A stretch of 64,000 bases of DNA from Eubacterium_G segne (GCF_014287775.1 NZ_JACOOZ010000003.1:62001-126000); one strand, 5' to 3'; shown: positions 26,795-35,159, counted from the stretch's first letter. Notes: generated by a model not told the origin, from the sequence alone. Numbers and translations: made by a program.

Positions 26795-27298
26795 CTACTC
26801 AACCTTCTTCTCAACCACAACAATTGTGTCATTGTGCCAACCGCCATGAGGAACAAGTAAAATCTCCTGAATCTCAAAGCCGTACTTTTTACCAATGCCA
26901 CCGCTATTCCAACTGCAAGTGATTACAATACCATCTTTTTTAACAATTCTTCCTATTTGTTCTTTCTGCTTTGACCAATAGGAAGCCTGTGTTGTCTGCA
27001 TATTTACTGTCTGTCCAAGATTTTTGTAACATTCGCTTACCTGTCGTGGCGAGTATGGTGGATCGTACAACACGGTATCTACTGAGTTATCATCGAATAT
27101 CTTTAAGAAATCCAGTGCGTCCATATGATAATCAGTATCATACTGTGTGTCTAAATCATTCGTTACTGTTGCCAGCTTATTACTATTTGCAAATGGATCA
27201 ACAATCTTACCTATTGCATATTTCTCAATCAGTTCCTTGATTGGTTTAATTGAAAATGTGTTACTATTTGGCATCTGCCAGACTCTATTTATTATCAT
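26795..27298 (-). CDS. small adenine-specific DNA methyltransferase-like protein
   Basis: A 167-residue Rossmann methyltransferase with IVDPFANSN as the SAM site and catalytic LYDPPYSPRQ near residues 87-96 (DPPY). KDGIVITCSWNSGG follows as strand five. It is shorter than most DNA methylases but similar lone proteins occur in phages of Clostridia. The ATG has no clear ribosome site; the leader forms a hairpin instead. Confidence 0.72.
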   Translation of the reverse strand: MIINRVWQMPNSNTFSIKPIKELIEKYAIGKIVDPFANSNKLATVTNDLDTQYDTDYHMDALDFLKIFDDNSVDTVLYDPPYSPRQVSECYKNLGQTVNMQTTQASYWSKQKEQIGRIVKKDGIVITCSWNSGGIGKKYGFEIQEILLVPHGGWHNDTIVVVEKKVE

Positions 27299-27355
27299 TA
27301 TGTATTAGGAGTAAACGCTGCGTTTTCGGTATACCAAACCTCTTACTCCTTTATG
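27299..27355 (-). promoter_or_regulatory. hairpin leader upstream of methyltransferase
   Basis: On the leftward strand AGGAGTAA (far side) and TTTACTCCT (next to the ATG) are complementary and enclose GGTATACC. The only AGGAG sits in this stem about 40 bases from the ATG, so folding would change ribosome access. No known riboswitch consensus is recognised. Confidence 0.4.
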
Positions 27356-27500
27356 TATTTTGTTGTAAAATCACTCGAAAATAGGCACGTCTGCCTAATC
27401 GGATGAAAAAAATATTTCATTACTTTACTTTTTTGTTTTGGGAACACTTAAACGATTGTTCAAGCTAAGAAAATTTTCTATACCATATTATTCTCTGTTA

Positions 27501-27791
27501 TTATTTATAGATTTTTGGAAGTTTCTTAAATGCTATTACATCTGTTCTGAAACAAACATTATCCTTATAAATCCTTTTATCTTCTAAACGTGTTTCATTA
27601 TTATACCCATAAACTTTATATGTATTATAGACATCTAATCGCCTATTGTCTTTCCATTGTTTCATCTTTTCATCCCAAAACAAATCCATAACATAAGCCT
27701 GATTTGGATCTTTACCATATCTGATTGAACAAATATACCAACCACGCTTTTTAGGATTATTCTTTGGGTACGGTTTCCACATATTGAACAT
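27501..27791 (-). CDS. hypothetical protein, 96 aa
   Basis: A basic, aromatic small protein (MFNMWKPYPKNNPKKRGWYICSIRYG, given in part). The WKP-YPKN-PKKxGWY opening is common in short phage proteins that resemble a DUF551-like fold. A GGTGAGAGA site precedes the start. The function is unknown. Confidence 0.55.
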   Translation of the reverse strand: MFNMWKPYPKNNPKKRGWYICSIRYGKDPNQAYVMDLFWDEKMKQWKDNRRLDVYNTYKVYGYNNETRLEDKRIYKDNVCFRTDVIAFKKLPKIYK

Positions 27792-27825
27792 TCTCTCACC
27801 TCTTCTATACTATATTGTTCTCTTA

Positions 27826-28020
27826 TCAACACTTGTATTCTTTGAGTAAATCACCATATGACTTATTTGGTGTTATAACAAGATTCATATAATCTACGTT
27901 ACCACTATTCAATTCTTTCTGAATAGCGTGATAAATATGATACATTACTGTTTCTTTGTCTATTCTATCTTCATCTAACAAAAGATTAATTGTAAAACTA
28001 TTCTGCTTTATGATTCTCAC
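27826..28020 (-). CDS. hypothetical protein, 64 aa
   Basis: A small mixed protein (DKETVMYHIYHAIQKELNSGN). A GTG opens the frame directly against a GGGGGG tract with no spacing; an in-frame ATC or ATA a few codons later has better geometry. It sits in a tight array of tiny genes. No family is recognised. Confidence 0.42.
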   Translation of the reverse strand: MRIIKQNSFTINLLLDEDRIDKETVMYHIYHAIQKELNSGNVDYMNLVITPNKSYGDLLKEYKC

Positions 28021-28024
28021 CCCC

Positions 28025-28384
28025 CTACATATTATATATGATCAGCATATCTTCCAGTTTTGAAATCTCGTCTTTTAAAGATTCAATTCTGATTCTAACC
28101 AATTTGTTAAATCCCTCTACAGCTTCTTCGTATGTATCAGCAAAGAATCTCGCATATATAGTTACACCATTCTTTTTTAAATCTTTGCCATTTGCTTTAT
28201 ATTCATAGAAATGTTTATCTTCTTTGATTTTACCCTTCACAGGTTTGCATTTAAGATTTAATGCTCTTTCATCTTCTTGATAAGCAAAAGCCCAAATATC
28301 TTTATTGTAATGAGACTCATCAATATTTTGTAAGTTATCAAAAACACTATTTCTATTACAATAAATATTTGCACAATATATCAT
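28025..28384 (-). CDS. hypothetical protein, 119 aa
   Basis: Start taken at ATG (MIYCANIYCNRN), which has GAGGTGTGGAAA before it. The protein is soluble with a C-terminal charged helix (RIESLKDEISKLEDML) of coiled-coil type. No family is recognised. Confidence 0.5.
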   Translation of the reverse strand: MIYCANIYCNRNSVFDNLQNIDESHYNKDIWAFAYQEDERALNLKCKPVKGKIKEDKHFYEYKANGKDLKKNGVTIYARFFADTYEEAVEGFNKLVRIRIESLKDEISKLEDMLIIYNM

Positions 28385-28441
28385 TTTCCACACCTCGCTT
28401 TGTTTGAGAATTTGGCTGATTAGCCGTGAATAGAATTGCTT

Positions 28442-28738
28442 CTATATTAGATTATTCTCTACTTTAAACTTCTTTAATTCATCTTGAATCATATTCTGTA
28501 TATCTTCTTTATCAAAAGATATATTTGCTACTGGAATAACATTTGCATTTGGATTAACTTCACCAATAATAGTTTCATCAAATGCTTTTATAAACATTTC
28601 AGCTATTTCCTTTTCATAATTGCCACACAATCCATTACAGGTTATATCTGCAATTACTCTTGAAAAGAAATCTTTGAATTTATCGTCTATAAAATCTCGT
28701 TCATATTCTCTTGGTATATCAATCGTTAATTTCACCAT
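28442..28738 (-). CDS. hypothetical protein, 98 aa
   Basis: A soluble protein opening MVKLTIDIPREYERDFIDDKF, a pattern frequent in small phage proteins of unknown use, with a C-terminal helix (DIQNMIQDELKKFKVENN). GAGGTGAAATGG sets the start. The last codons include one ARGAGAATA motif. Confidence 0.55.
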   Translation of the reverse strand: MVKLTIDIPREYERDFIDDKFKDFFSRVIADITCNGLCGNYEKEIAEMFIKAFDETIIGEVNPNANVIPVANISFDKEDIQNMIQDELKKFKVENNLI

Positions 28739-28744
28739 TTCACC

Positions 28745-28906
28745 TCACTTATCTTCTTTCCAATCAACCATAATAAATGATAAAAATCCCAAACATGGCT
28801 CTATTAATAAAATTTTCCATAATTTAACTGGTTCAGGAAAAATAAAATTCATTAATAAATTTAATGTCATAAGCCATATTAAAAATCTTATTGTAGATTT
28901 ATACAT
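28745..28906 (-). CDS. small membrane protein, 53 aa
   Basis: The reading frame encodes MYKSTIRFLIWLMTLNLLMN and then FIFPEPVKLWKILLIEPCLG, giving two hydrophobic segments and a charged end WKEDK. AGAGGAGAATAGC precedes the ATG. It lies between two other tiny genes with no gap to spare. Confidence 0.55.
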   Translation of the reverse strand: MYKSTIRFLIWLMTLNLLMNFIFPEPVKLWKILLIEPCLGFLSFIMVDWKEDK

Positions 28907-28918
28907 GCTATTCTCCTC

Positions 28919-29098
28919 TTACTTATTCAAAACAATCAGAATGTTACTTAGATATAAAGCATAGAAGACTAAATACCCACCACCTGCCAAGAATAATAAT
29001 TTGAACACAAAGTTGACAACATTCTTTTTCGTCCATGTTATCCCAACAATAAGGTTAAAAATTCCCATAATTAATAAAATAATGTTTAAAATATTCAT
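28919..29098 (-). CDS. small membrane protein, 59 aa
   Basis: Two transmembrane segments are evident (ILNIILLIMGIFNLIVGITW and FVFKLLFLAGGGYLVFYALY) separated by a basic loop TKKNVV. GGAGGTGAAAT precedes the ATG. Hairpin-like two-pass peptides of this kind in phages are sometimes holin-like, but nothing here supports lysis specifically. Confidence 0.55.
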   Translation of the reverse strand: MNILNIILLIMGIFNLIVGITWTKKNVVNFVFKLLFLAGGGYLVFYALYLSNILIVLNK

Positions 29099-29211
29099 AT
29101 TTCACCTCCAAAATTCCTGAAGAAATGTGCGTTTCTTTCTAATGTAAAATATATACCATATATAGTATATATCGCTTATTTTTAATACTATATATGGTAT
29201 ATTTGTAACAA

Positions 29212-29601
29212 TTACTCACTTAATTCTGCAAGTGCCTTATCCAAATCCTCATCAGACATATTTTCAAGTGCTGCATCCTGTCTCTTAGCCTTGATTTCAA
29301 GCAATCTCTGTCTCATCTCAGCATTTTTCTTAGCATCTTCTCTCTTCTTTTTCTCATCCAGCTTCACGCCAACAATATACTTAACAATTTCAATCTTGTT
29401 AGAAATCTCCTCGTCTTCCTTTGACTTAGTATTCAGAAGACTCTCTTCCTCAGACTTCTTTACTTCCGCATTGAGTGTCTTAAACACTGAGTCCAGATTT
29501 GTGAGAGATAAATCCCACAAATCAATTACATTAATCATCCCTCTGAATGGGAACTGATAGTTTGCTCTTGTTGCATTAATAAATAATTCGTTGTTTGTCA
29601 T
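29212..29601 (-). CDS. hypothetical helical protein, 129 aa
   Basis: A highly charged, coiled-coil-like protein (KKSEEESLLNTKSKEDEEIS; KKREDAKKNAEMRQRLLEI) ending in acidic SDEDLDKALAELSE. It directly follows the 687-residue gene (21-base gap), so the two probably act together. The family is not recognised. Confidence 0.55.
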   Translation of the reverse strand: MTNNELFINATRANYQFPFRGMINVIDLWDLSLTNLDSVFKTLNAEVKKSEEESLLNTKSKEDEEISNKIEIVKYIVGVKLDEKKKREDAKKNAEMRQRLLEIKAKRQDAALENMSDEDLDKALAELSE

Positions 29602-29622
29602 AATAATAATCTCCTTTTCTAA

Positions 29623-31686
29623 TTAAAACTTAATCTTCATTACACGCTCTGTTGCGCCCTTAACCTTAACAACTAAATCTGCTCTCTTTGTCATAGAGAA
29701 TCCAATTCCTGAAAGCTGATCATCAGTATCTTCTACATGACACTTAGCACCTAAAGCCTCAAATACTCTCTTGTGCTTCATTAAATCATTGTCAAGGAAC
29801 TCAAGGTAGAATCCATTAGGTTCTTCGCTATTTACACAATCCTTCAAGAAGAAGAATAAATGTCTATGACCAATTCCATCCTGCTCGTCAAAATAGTTTG
29901 GACTGTAACTAATTACTGATACAGGAACAAACTGATTTGTATTTACACCCCAAATCTCACGACTTGAAATAGATGAACTTCCAGACAGCTTTTCCTTAAT
30001 TGAGAAGTTTCCATCCTTATCAAGTGTAACTTCTGCCACCTGAACATTACCAGAAACAGGACTATTGTATTCAAACGCAAAAATCTCACCATTGAATTCA
30101 ATTTCTGCCTTAAATCCTTTACTTCCTCTTGCTGCATACTGATTAACAAAAAACTTATAAACACCTGGCTTCATATGAGACATATCTGCCCATGTAATAT
30201 TTTCCACAGAAGGTTTTCCTGCCATCTGCTCCATAGGATGTGTAATATCAATATCTAACTGACCGCCACATCTTGACATACTAGGTTTTCTACAATTTCT
30301 GAAATAAATCTCGTTTCCATCAGGTTCTTTGCAATGTGCATCAAGGTCACTGTTGTCATTTTGTCCCTCATTCCACATGATTGAAAATCTGAGTACACCG
30401 TCAACATTACCGCCAGCAGCTTTTACATTCTGCTTCATATCAGAGTCAGTAATATTTCCTGAATAAGCCCAAGATAATCCATTGTTCCACTTGAACATTG
30501 TCTTAGCGTCTGGATTAACAGGTGCAATCATAGAAACAAAGTTCTTCTCATGTTTATTCTCTACAAAAGCTTCAATCTCTTTTGCGGTTGGAAGTACCTT
30601 ATCAATGAAATCCTGTGCTGAAATCTCCTCAACCTTAGAAAACTTCTTAGGACTTACAGCAACATCTTTTTCCATCTGACCAAAAATATCATCTGCACCA
30701 ACCATTCTTCTTGCAGCACTCTTGTTTGAGAACAGTACATTGTTTACAGTAATATCGTTCAGATTAGCAAATCTTCTCTGTAATGAATCCATATATCCAA
30801 GTTCTGTAATAGTCTTCTTTGCATCCTCAAGCATCTTCTTTGTAAAAATAGCCTTTGGTCTTTTATAGTTGCTCGGTGCTGTAATCTGCTCATACTTTTT
30901 AACTGCTGTGTCAAGATCCATATCCTCACTTACATTAATAAGAAGTGTTCCAATAGAATGATTTCTAATTCTACCGATAGCCATACCTGCTGTTGCCGAC
31001 TTCTCCCAAGCATATAAATCCTTTTCAGTATCAGAAGTCAGCTTATCGTATTCCTTCTTATACTTCTTGAACTCTGTTAGTACACCTTTCCACTCTTCAC
31101 CCTTGTAAAGTGTATTTGAATTGATAAGTTCAAGAATTGTATCAAGTGCTTCCATAGTAATCTCATCAAGAGAACGCTTAAATACATTTCTTGTGTCTCT
31201 GAACTGTCCTTTAACTTCCTCATTAGAACGACTACTTCTATTTACAAACTTACTTGGAAGTTCTAAGAAGAAATGATCCCACTGATGAGATTTTCCATTG
31301 ATTTCCTCAAAGTTAAAATCTGTACCAATCTTAGGGAACTTAGTTGTATAAATATCTGTAACTGTATGAGCTTTTACAAAAGCGTCAAGTGCATCGCACA
31401 CTGGCTGATATGTTGTATCGCCAAGATTCAGTTCCCAAATCGTATGAATCTGGTTATCCTTGATAGTGACAGCAGAACCAATATTCTTAATAAACTGTCT
31501 ACAACAACTACAATCATGTTCTCTACGCTCTCTGAAAATCTCATTTGTACCAGCAGGGAAGCTATCAAGATATGTATTCCATAATTCATCCTTATCTACA
31601 TTTACCTCAAATAAATGTGTTGCCTCTTTCTGCATTTCATCGAAGTGCTTCTGTAAAGCCTTCTTAAATTTCATAAATCCATCCAT
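29623..31686 (-). CDS. large protein with DUF2135/YfaP-like beta domain, 687 aa
   Basis: The N-terminal region has a CSCCRQFIKNIG cysteine cluster near residue 58 and a helical middle. Around 430-540 a beta domain reads RFSIMWNEGQNDNSDLDAHC, GNEIYFRNCRKPS, CGGQLDIDITHP and PGVYKFFVNQYA, the layout of YfaP/DUF2135 domains. The C-terminal part is beta-rich with FVPVSVISYSPN. It is the largest gene of the accessory arm and is followed at once by a coiled-coil partner gene. The role is unknown; a large metal- or ligand-binding assembly protein is a guess. Confidence 0.55.
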   Translation of the reverse strand: MDGFMKFKKALQKHFDEMQKEATHLFEVNVDKDELWNTYLDSFPAGTNEIFRERREHDCSCCRQFIKNIGSAVTIKDNQIHTIWELNLGDTTYQPVCDALDAFVKAHTVTDIYTTKFPKIGTDFNFEEINGKSHQWDHFFLELPSKFVNRSSRSNEEVKGQFRDTRNVFKRSLDEITMEALDTILELINSNTLYKGEEWKGVLTEFKKYKKEYDKLTSDTEKDLYAWEKSATAGMAIGRIRNHSIGTLLINVSEDMDLDTAVKKYEQITAPSNYKRPKAIFTKKMLEDAKKTITELGYMDSLQRRFANLNDITVNNVLFSNKSAARRMVGADDIFGQMEKDVAVSPKKFSKVEEISAQDFIDKVLPTAKEIEAFVENKHEKNFVSMIAPVNPDAKTMFKWNNGLSWAYSGNITDSDMKQNVKAAGGNVDGVLRFSIMWNEGQNDNSDLDAHCKEPDGNEIYFRNCRKPSMSRCGGQLDIDITHPMEQMAGKPSVENITWADMSHMKPGVYKFFVNQYAARGSKGFKAEIEFNGEIFAFEYNSPVSGNVQVAEVTLDKDGNFSIKEKLSGSSSISSREIWGVNTNQFVPVSVISYSPNYFDEQDGIGHRHLFFFLKDCVNSEEPNGFYLEFLDNDLMKHKRVFEALGAKCHVEDTDDQLSGIGFSMTKRADLVVKVKGATERVMKIKF

Positions 31687-31744
31687 GTTTTGTACCTCTT
31701 CTTTCTTATGTTTATTTTTGTTAATTGTTTCTACTGGTCAACAA

Positions 31745-31767
31745 CCCACAACCTAAAGCTTGATGGG
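31745..31767 (-). repeat. IS605-like right-end hairpin of TnpB copy 2
   Basis: Plus-strand CCCACAACCTAAAGCTTGATGGG folds through CCCA/TGGG with inner pairs, and contains the core CTAAAG shared by the three other hairpins flanking TnpB copies 2 and 3. It lies about 65 bases past the tnpB stop codon, where the guide-RNA scaffold and element end are expected. Confidence 0.55.
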
Positions 31768-31831
31768 CTTGTAGCTCGATACGACTTCATTATTACATTT
31801 AAGGGTGCAACAATTTATTCGTAAGCATAAG

Positions 31832-32935
31832 CTACCTACCAGGACATGAGCTTGCCCCTAAAATTCTTTTTCCCTCTGTTAATATGTTCTTTGCAGCATT
31901 AATATCCCTATCATGGGCTGTGCCACATTCTAAACATGTCCATTCTCTAATCCATAATGGCTTCTTGCCTGTAACACATCCGCAACATGAACAAATCTGT
32001 GAACTAGGAAACCATCTATCAATTTTTTGAACAGTACGTCCCTTATCTAATGCCTTATATTCCAACATATTCACAAATTCAATCCAACCAACATCAGAAA
32101 TACTCAATGCTAAATGATGATTTTTCATAAGACCTTTTACATTTAAATCTTCTAAAGCTATAACTTGGTTCTCGTTTGTAAGCTTATAAGAAATTTTATG
32201 TAAATAGTCTTTTCGCTGATTAGCGATATGCTGATGCAACTTGGCAATTTTTATTTTCTGACGATTATAATTTTTACTTCCTCGTTTCATTTTGCTTAGT
32301 TTTCTTTGCTCTCGTTTGAGTTTTGGTAACTCATTTCGTAAAGACTGTAATACTGGAAATTTCTCACCATCAGAGCAGATTGCTAAATCTTTTAATCCTA
32401 AATCAATGCCTACTTCCTTATTTATTGGTTCTAATTTTTTTAATAATTCTTCATCTTTCCATAAAATAGCAATATAAAACTCACCAGTCGGTGTCATAGA
32501 AATAGTACATGATTTTGCAATCCCACTTTTATGACGATGATTGATAATTTTCACACGTCCTAATTTCGTAATTTTAATATCATTTTCTGTAACTGGATAA
32601 CCAGAAGTTTGCATTGTTTTATAACTATTTTTAGGATACTTTTTACTCTTGTATTTCGGATATCCAAAGTTCTTTTCTTTGAAAAACTTAGAAAACGCTG
32701 ATTGTAAATCCATTTGTGTAAAACATAATGCAGTAGCATCTACTTCTTTCAACCATAAAAACTCTTTCTTATAAAAAGCAGGAGTATTAATTTTGCCTTT
32801 TTTATTCTTTTCGTAATATTTAATATTATCATGCAAAGCTTGATTCCAATACCATCTACAGCATCCAAAAGTTTTTATTATGAGTTGTTTTTGTTCATCA
32901 GTAGGATAACATCTTATTTTGTATGCTTTAATAAT
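31832..32935 (-). CDS. tnpB: TnpB RNA-guided nuclease, canonical type (copy 2)
   Basis: Canonical TnpB: VGIDLGLKDLA (first catalytic aspartate), IALEDLNVKGL (glutamate), CSCCGCVTGKKP and CLECG zinc ribbon, then DRDINAAKN (last aspartate). Residues homologous to the usual N-terminus (IKAYKIRCYPTDEQKQ) are encoded upstream of the first ATG or TTG. GGAGGTGAGAA stands six bases before an ATT at 32935, so I take AUU as the start, giving 367 codons. No tnpA is present. Flanking CTAAAG hairpins mark the element ends. Confidence 0.85.
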   Translation of the reverse strand: MIKAYKIRCYPTDEQKQLIIKTFGCCRWYWNQALHDNIKYYEKNKKGKINTPAFYKKEFLWLKEVDATALCFTQMDLQSAFSKFFKEKNFGYPKYKSKKYPKNSYKTMQTSGYPVTENDIKITKLGRVKIINHRHKSGIAKSCTISMTPTGEFYIAILWKDEELLKKLEPINKEVGIDLGLKDLAICSDGEKFPVLQSLRNELPKLKREQRKLSKMKRGSKNYNRQKIKIAKLHQHIANQRKDYLHKISYKLTNENQVIALEDLNVKGLMKNHHLALSISDVGWIEFVNMLEYKALDKGRTVQKIDRWFPSSQICSCCGCVTGKKPLWIREWTCLECGTAHDRDINAAKNILTEGKRILGASSCPGR

Positions 32936-32974
32936 TTCTCACCTCCTAATAGTATTTTCTTTTCCACAATTCTA

Positions 32975-32996
32975 CCCATCGGCTAAAGTTAATGGG
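32975..32996 (-). repeat. IS605-like left-end hairpin of TnpB copy 2
   Basis: CCCATCGGCTAAAGTTAATGGG pairs CCCAT with ATGGG and carries the CTAAAG core seen in the right-end hairpin. It lies 40 bases upstream of the proposed AUU start. Confidence 0.5.
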
Positions 32997-33048
32997 ATAT
33001 CTGACTAATTTATTAAGATGTGTTGCCATTACACCACATATGAATTAA

Positions 33049-33120
33049 CAGCCCTAGCAGGACTCGAACCTGCAAATCGTGGGATCAAAACCCACTGCCT
33101 TACCGTTTGGCGATAGAGCT
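33049..33120 (-). tRNA. tRNA-Gln (UUG anticodon)
   Basis: A 72-nt cloverleaf on the leftward strand. The acceptor stem pairs AGCTCTA with TAGGGCT. The D arm is TCGCCAAACGGTAAGGC, the anticodon arm GTGGG-TTTTGAT-CCCAC with anticodon TTG, and the T arm GCAGG-TTCGAGT-CCTGC. The CTATCGCCAAACGGTAAGGCA segment is typical of bacterial tRNA-Gln. CCA is not encoded. It could supply glutamine tRNA for the AT-rich genes or replace a tRNA cut by host defence. Confidence 0.93.
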
Positions 33121-33161
33121 AGATAGTGTTTTAAGTGTTATCGCCTCACATTTATTTTAAA

Positions 33162-33244
33162 CAGAAATTGTACCCACAAAGATGAGATAAAAGAATCGCC
33201 AGAACCGACTATGTATAAGAATTTCAGATGTTTTCCAATTTCTG
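33162..33244 (-). other. possible structured RNA, 9-bp terminal inverted repeat next to tRNA-Gln
   Basis: CAGAAATTG (33162-33170) and CAATTTCTG (33236-33244) are perfect complements 83 bases apart, the size of a tRNA. The interior does not fold as a cloverleaf and lacks a standard T arm. It might be a decayed or unusual tRNA-like RNA upstream of tRNA-Gln. Confidence 0.3.
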
Positions 33245-33365
33245 TTGTCTACTTTATTATTCTCTTTTTCTCTTTTAATTTATTAATTCGTAAGAATATT
33301 CAATACAATAATATTTATTTTTTTCTATAGAAACAGAAGGTTGGCTAATTATTGCTCCAAATTTA

Positions 33366-33563
33366 TTAAATCAAAATGTATATAGACCAAATTATTAGTA
33401 CGATGAAAAGTAAACACATTTCTCCTAGAAAAATAACTGAACAAATTTTTGAAATATCATCATCCTCATTAAAAACACCTATGACAATTCCTATTTGTAC
33501 AAATAAAGGAATTGATATTATAATTGCCTTAATTAATCTAATCCAATCCATCCATTCCACCAT
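33366..33563 (-). CDS. small membrane protein, 65 aa
   Basis: Two membrane segments (LIKAIIISIPLFVQIGIVIGVF and VIFLGEMCLLFIVLIIWSIYI) flank an acidic loop NEDDDISK. It overlaps the end of the next upstream gene by 26 bases, so it is probably translationally coupled. The family is unknown. Confidence 0.5.
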   Translation of the reverse strand: MVEWMDWIRLIKAIIISIPLFVQIGIVIGVFNEDDDISKICSVIFLGEMCLLFIVLIIWSIYILI

Positions 33564-33831
33564 CCTTTACAATATCAATTGCAACCGAAATACCATTAGC
33601 ATATCCTTTTGCCTCTTCCCATTGTATCGTAGAACCACAAGAACATCTTTTCTTTTCTTCTGCCAACTTTTCCTCTGTTTTTAACTGTTTAATAACCTTA
33701 TCCACGTCATAATCTGCCGGTCTTGATTTTAAAAATTTAATAAGATTATTAATACTGACTAATTTATCTTTCTCTCGTCCCTTGTTCCATTCAAGGATAC
33801 TTATTAATTCATCTGCGTCTATTAATCTCAT
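33538..33831 (-). CDS. hypothetical protein, 97 aa
   Basis: Opening MRLIDADELISILEW resembles small phage/prophage proteins of the DUF-type 'MRLIDADAL' group common in Clostridia. A CSCGS pair and the tail AKGYANGISVAIDIV follow. The role is unknown. It abuts the upstream zinc-ribbon gene. Confidence 0.6.
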   Translation of the reverse strand: MRLIDADELISILEWNKGREKDKLVSINNLIKFLKSRPADYDVDKVIKQLKTEEKLAEEKKRCSCGSTIQWEEAKGYANGISVAIDIVKDGGMDGLD

Positions 33832-34101
33832 TTATAAATCACTCCAATCTAATTTCTGCCCACAGTAATGGCAATAGTCAGGCTTGTTACCATAAGGGTC
33901 TAATACACTGCCTTTCTGACAACTTGAACACATATAATCTCCACAATCATCAAATTGTAATGGATGTACAAACACTGGTTTCATTGAAATCTGCTTTTCA
34001 AGTGCTGATATTGCCATGCTATGGGATGTTAAACATTTACATGTATATACTTCATCATCTGTATATTTTTTAAGAAATTTTACTGCTTCTTTGATTTCCA
34101 T
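33832..34101 (-). CDS. zinc-ribbon protein, 89 aa
   Basis: CSSCQKG and CHYCGQKLDWSDL form a C-terminal zinc ribbon; YGNKPDYCHYCGQKLDW is a widely seen phage ribbon ending. The N-terminal helix (AVKFLKKYTDDE) precedes it. GGAGGATAAT precedes the ATG. The function is unknown. Confidence 0.6.
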   Translation of the reverse strand: MEIKEAVKFLKKYTDDEVYTCKCLTSHSMAISALEKQISMKPVFVHPLQFDDCGDYMCSSCQKGSVLDPYGNKPDYCHYCGQKLDWSDL

Positions 34102-34111
34102 ATTATCCTCC

Positions 34112-34363
34112 TTAATTCAATACCAATGTTACATCATCTAACAACAAAACCTTTTCATCAGGGCTAAAACGAGCTTTAGTTCCTGCATAGTCTTCACTAA
34201 GAAACACAGCATTAAATTCATCTGCTATGCTAGTTGTCTTACCATTTTCACTGTAAAAATTTTCAGTCTTCATATAATAAAATCTTGCATCATTAGTAAA
34301 AATATCTCCAATTACTAAATCACTAAATTTTCTAGTATCATTTCTATTATCTTCAATCTTCAT
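34112..34363 (-). CDS. hypothetical protein, 83 aa
   Basis: A beta-rich small protein (FSDLVIGDIFTNDARFYYMKT; EKVLLLDDVTLVLN) that looks like a mini-barrel. Its start overlaps the end of the upstream gene by 11 bases. No family is recognised. Confidence 0.55.
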   Translation of the reverse strand: MKIEDNRNDTRKFSDLVIGDIFTNDARFYYMKTENFYSENGKTTSIADEFNAVFLSEDYAGTKARFSPDEKVLLLDDVTLVLN

Positions 34364-34778
34364 TTTTCTCGCTCCTTTCTGCTAGTTTTGCATATTTCCA
34401 AGATATAATATCATTTCTTACAGAATTGTTTTTGCTCGCCGACCAGGATGTTCTTCCGTCACAAAACGACCATACGACACCATCTGCAAATTTAGCAAAA
34501 TATCTATTCATCCATCCTTCATCTTCATCATCTCTAACCAAAATCGGTGTATCAACCTTGACTTTCGACCAGTCAACTTTTGGCTCTTTATATTCTGAGA
34601 ATAGCCACTTTAAGGCTCTATCAGAACAAAGATAATCAGACTGGTTAAAAAATAAACATTCACGACACTTTGTATTCCCGTCACATCTTTGTAAGTGCCC
34701 CTGTGCTAGTGCTAACTTATTAAGGTTTATGACACCTAATTCCATTAATTTATCTTTGTATTTCTCAATATTTAACAT
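34353..34778 (-). CDS. hypothetical protein with cysteine cluster, 141 aa
   Basis: An N-terminal half holds CRECLFFNQSDYLC. The later WSKVKVDTPILVRDDEDEGW and FADGVVWSFCDGRTSW pattern recurs in phage proteins of unknown job. It overlaps the gene downstream by 11 bases, showing tight packing. Confidence 0.55.
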   Translation of the reverse strand: MLNIEKYKDKLMELGVINLNKLALAQGHLQRCDGNTKCRECLFFNQSDYLCSDRALKWLFSEYKEPKVDWSKVKVDTPILVRDDEDEGWMNRYFAKFADGVVWSFCDGRTSWSASKNNSVRNDIISWKYAKLAERSEKNED

Positions 34779-34793
34779 ATTATAATCCTCCTA

Positions 34794-35033
34794 TTATTTC
34801 TCCAATCTATATTCCACAATTCTGTGTTCGTTCTGTCCCATACGACACATTTTCTTATAAGCAGCTTCTTTATCTTGATAAGCACCACCATGAGAATTGA
34901 ACGTTATTTCACCTGTATTTATATTCTCTATCGCATACAATACTTCCGGTCTATTAACTCTTGCTAACTGTTCTGTTTTAATTTTATGTATGATTTTTGC
35001 CGTTTCATTTATTGCCTCAACCAAGTCTTGCAT
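34794..35033 (-). CDS. hypothetical protein, 79 aa
   Basis: A helix then beta small protein (AINETAKIIHKIKTEQLARV; VLYAIENINTGEITFNSHGG). It has the makings of a phage DUF1660-like fold but this is not certain. The gene lies upstream of the second hairpin-flanked TnpB cluster. Confidence 0.5.
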   Translation of the reverse strand: MQDLVEAINETAKIIHKIKTEQLARVNRPEVLYAIENINTGEITFNSHGGAYQDKEAAYKKMCRMGQNEHRIVEYRLEK

Positions 35034-35105
35034 AGTTTTTTTTAAAATTACTATTATCCATTTATAACCACTCCTTTCTGCAACAAATAATTAGTGAACC
35101 GCAAC

Positions 35106-35124
35106 CAAGCTAAAGACTTGCTTG
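35106..35124 (-). repeat. IS605-like right-end hairpin of TnpB copy 3
   Basis: CAAGCTAAAGACTTGCTTG pairs CAAGC with GCTTG around the CTAAAG core. It lies about 35 bases beyond the tnpB stop codon, matching the layout of copy 2. Confidence 0.5.
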
Positions 35125-35159
35125 CTTCCTAATCAATATCTCTAATGAGACAAGTTTAC

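Noticed and set aside
32998..33045. Second tRNA gene downstream of tRNA-Gln
   Set aside because: Only a D-arm-like stretch is present; acceptor, anticodon and T arms cannot be formed. Reported as a possible remnant only.
33274..33362. Leftward frame ending YCIEYSYELIN after the membrane-protein gene
   Set aside because: No ATG/GTG/TTG; only a poor ATT with GGAG; too short to support.
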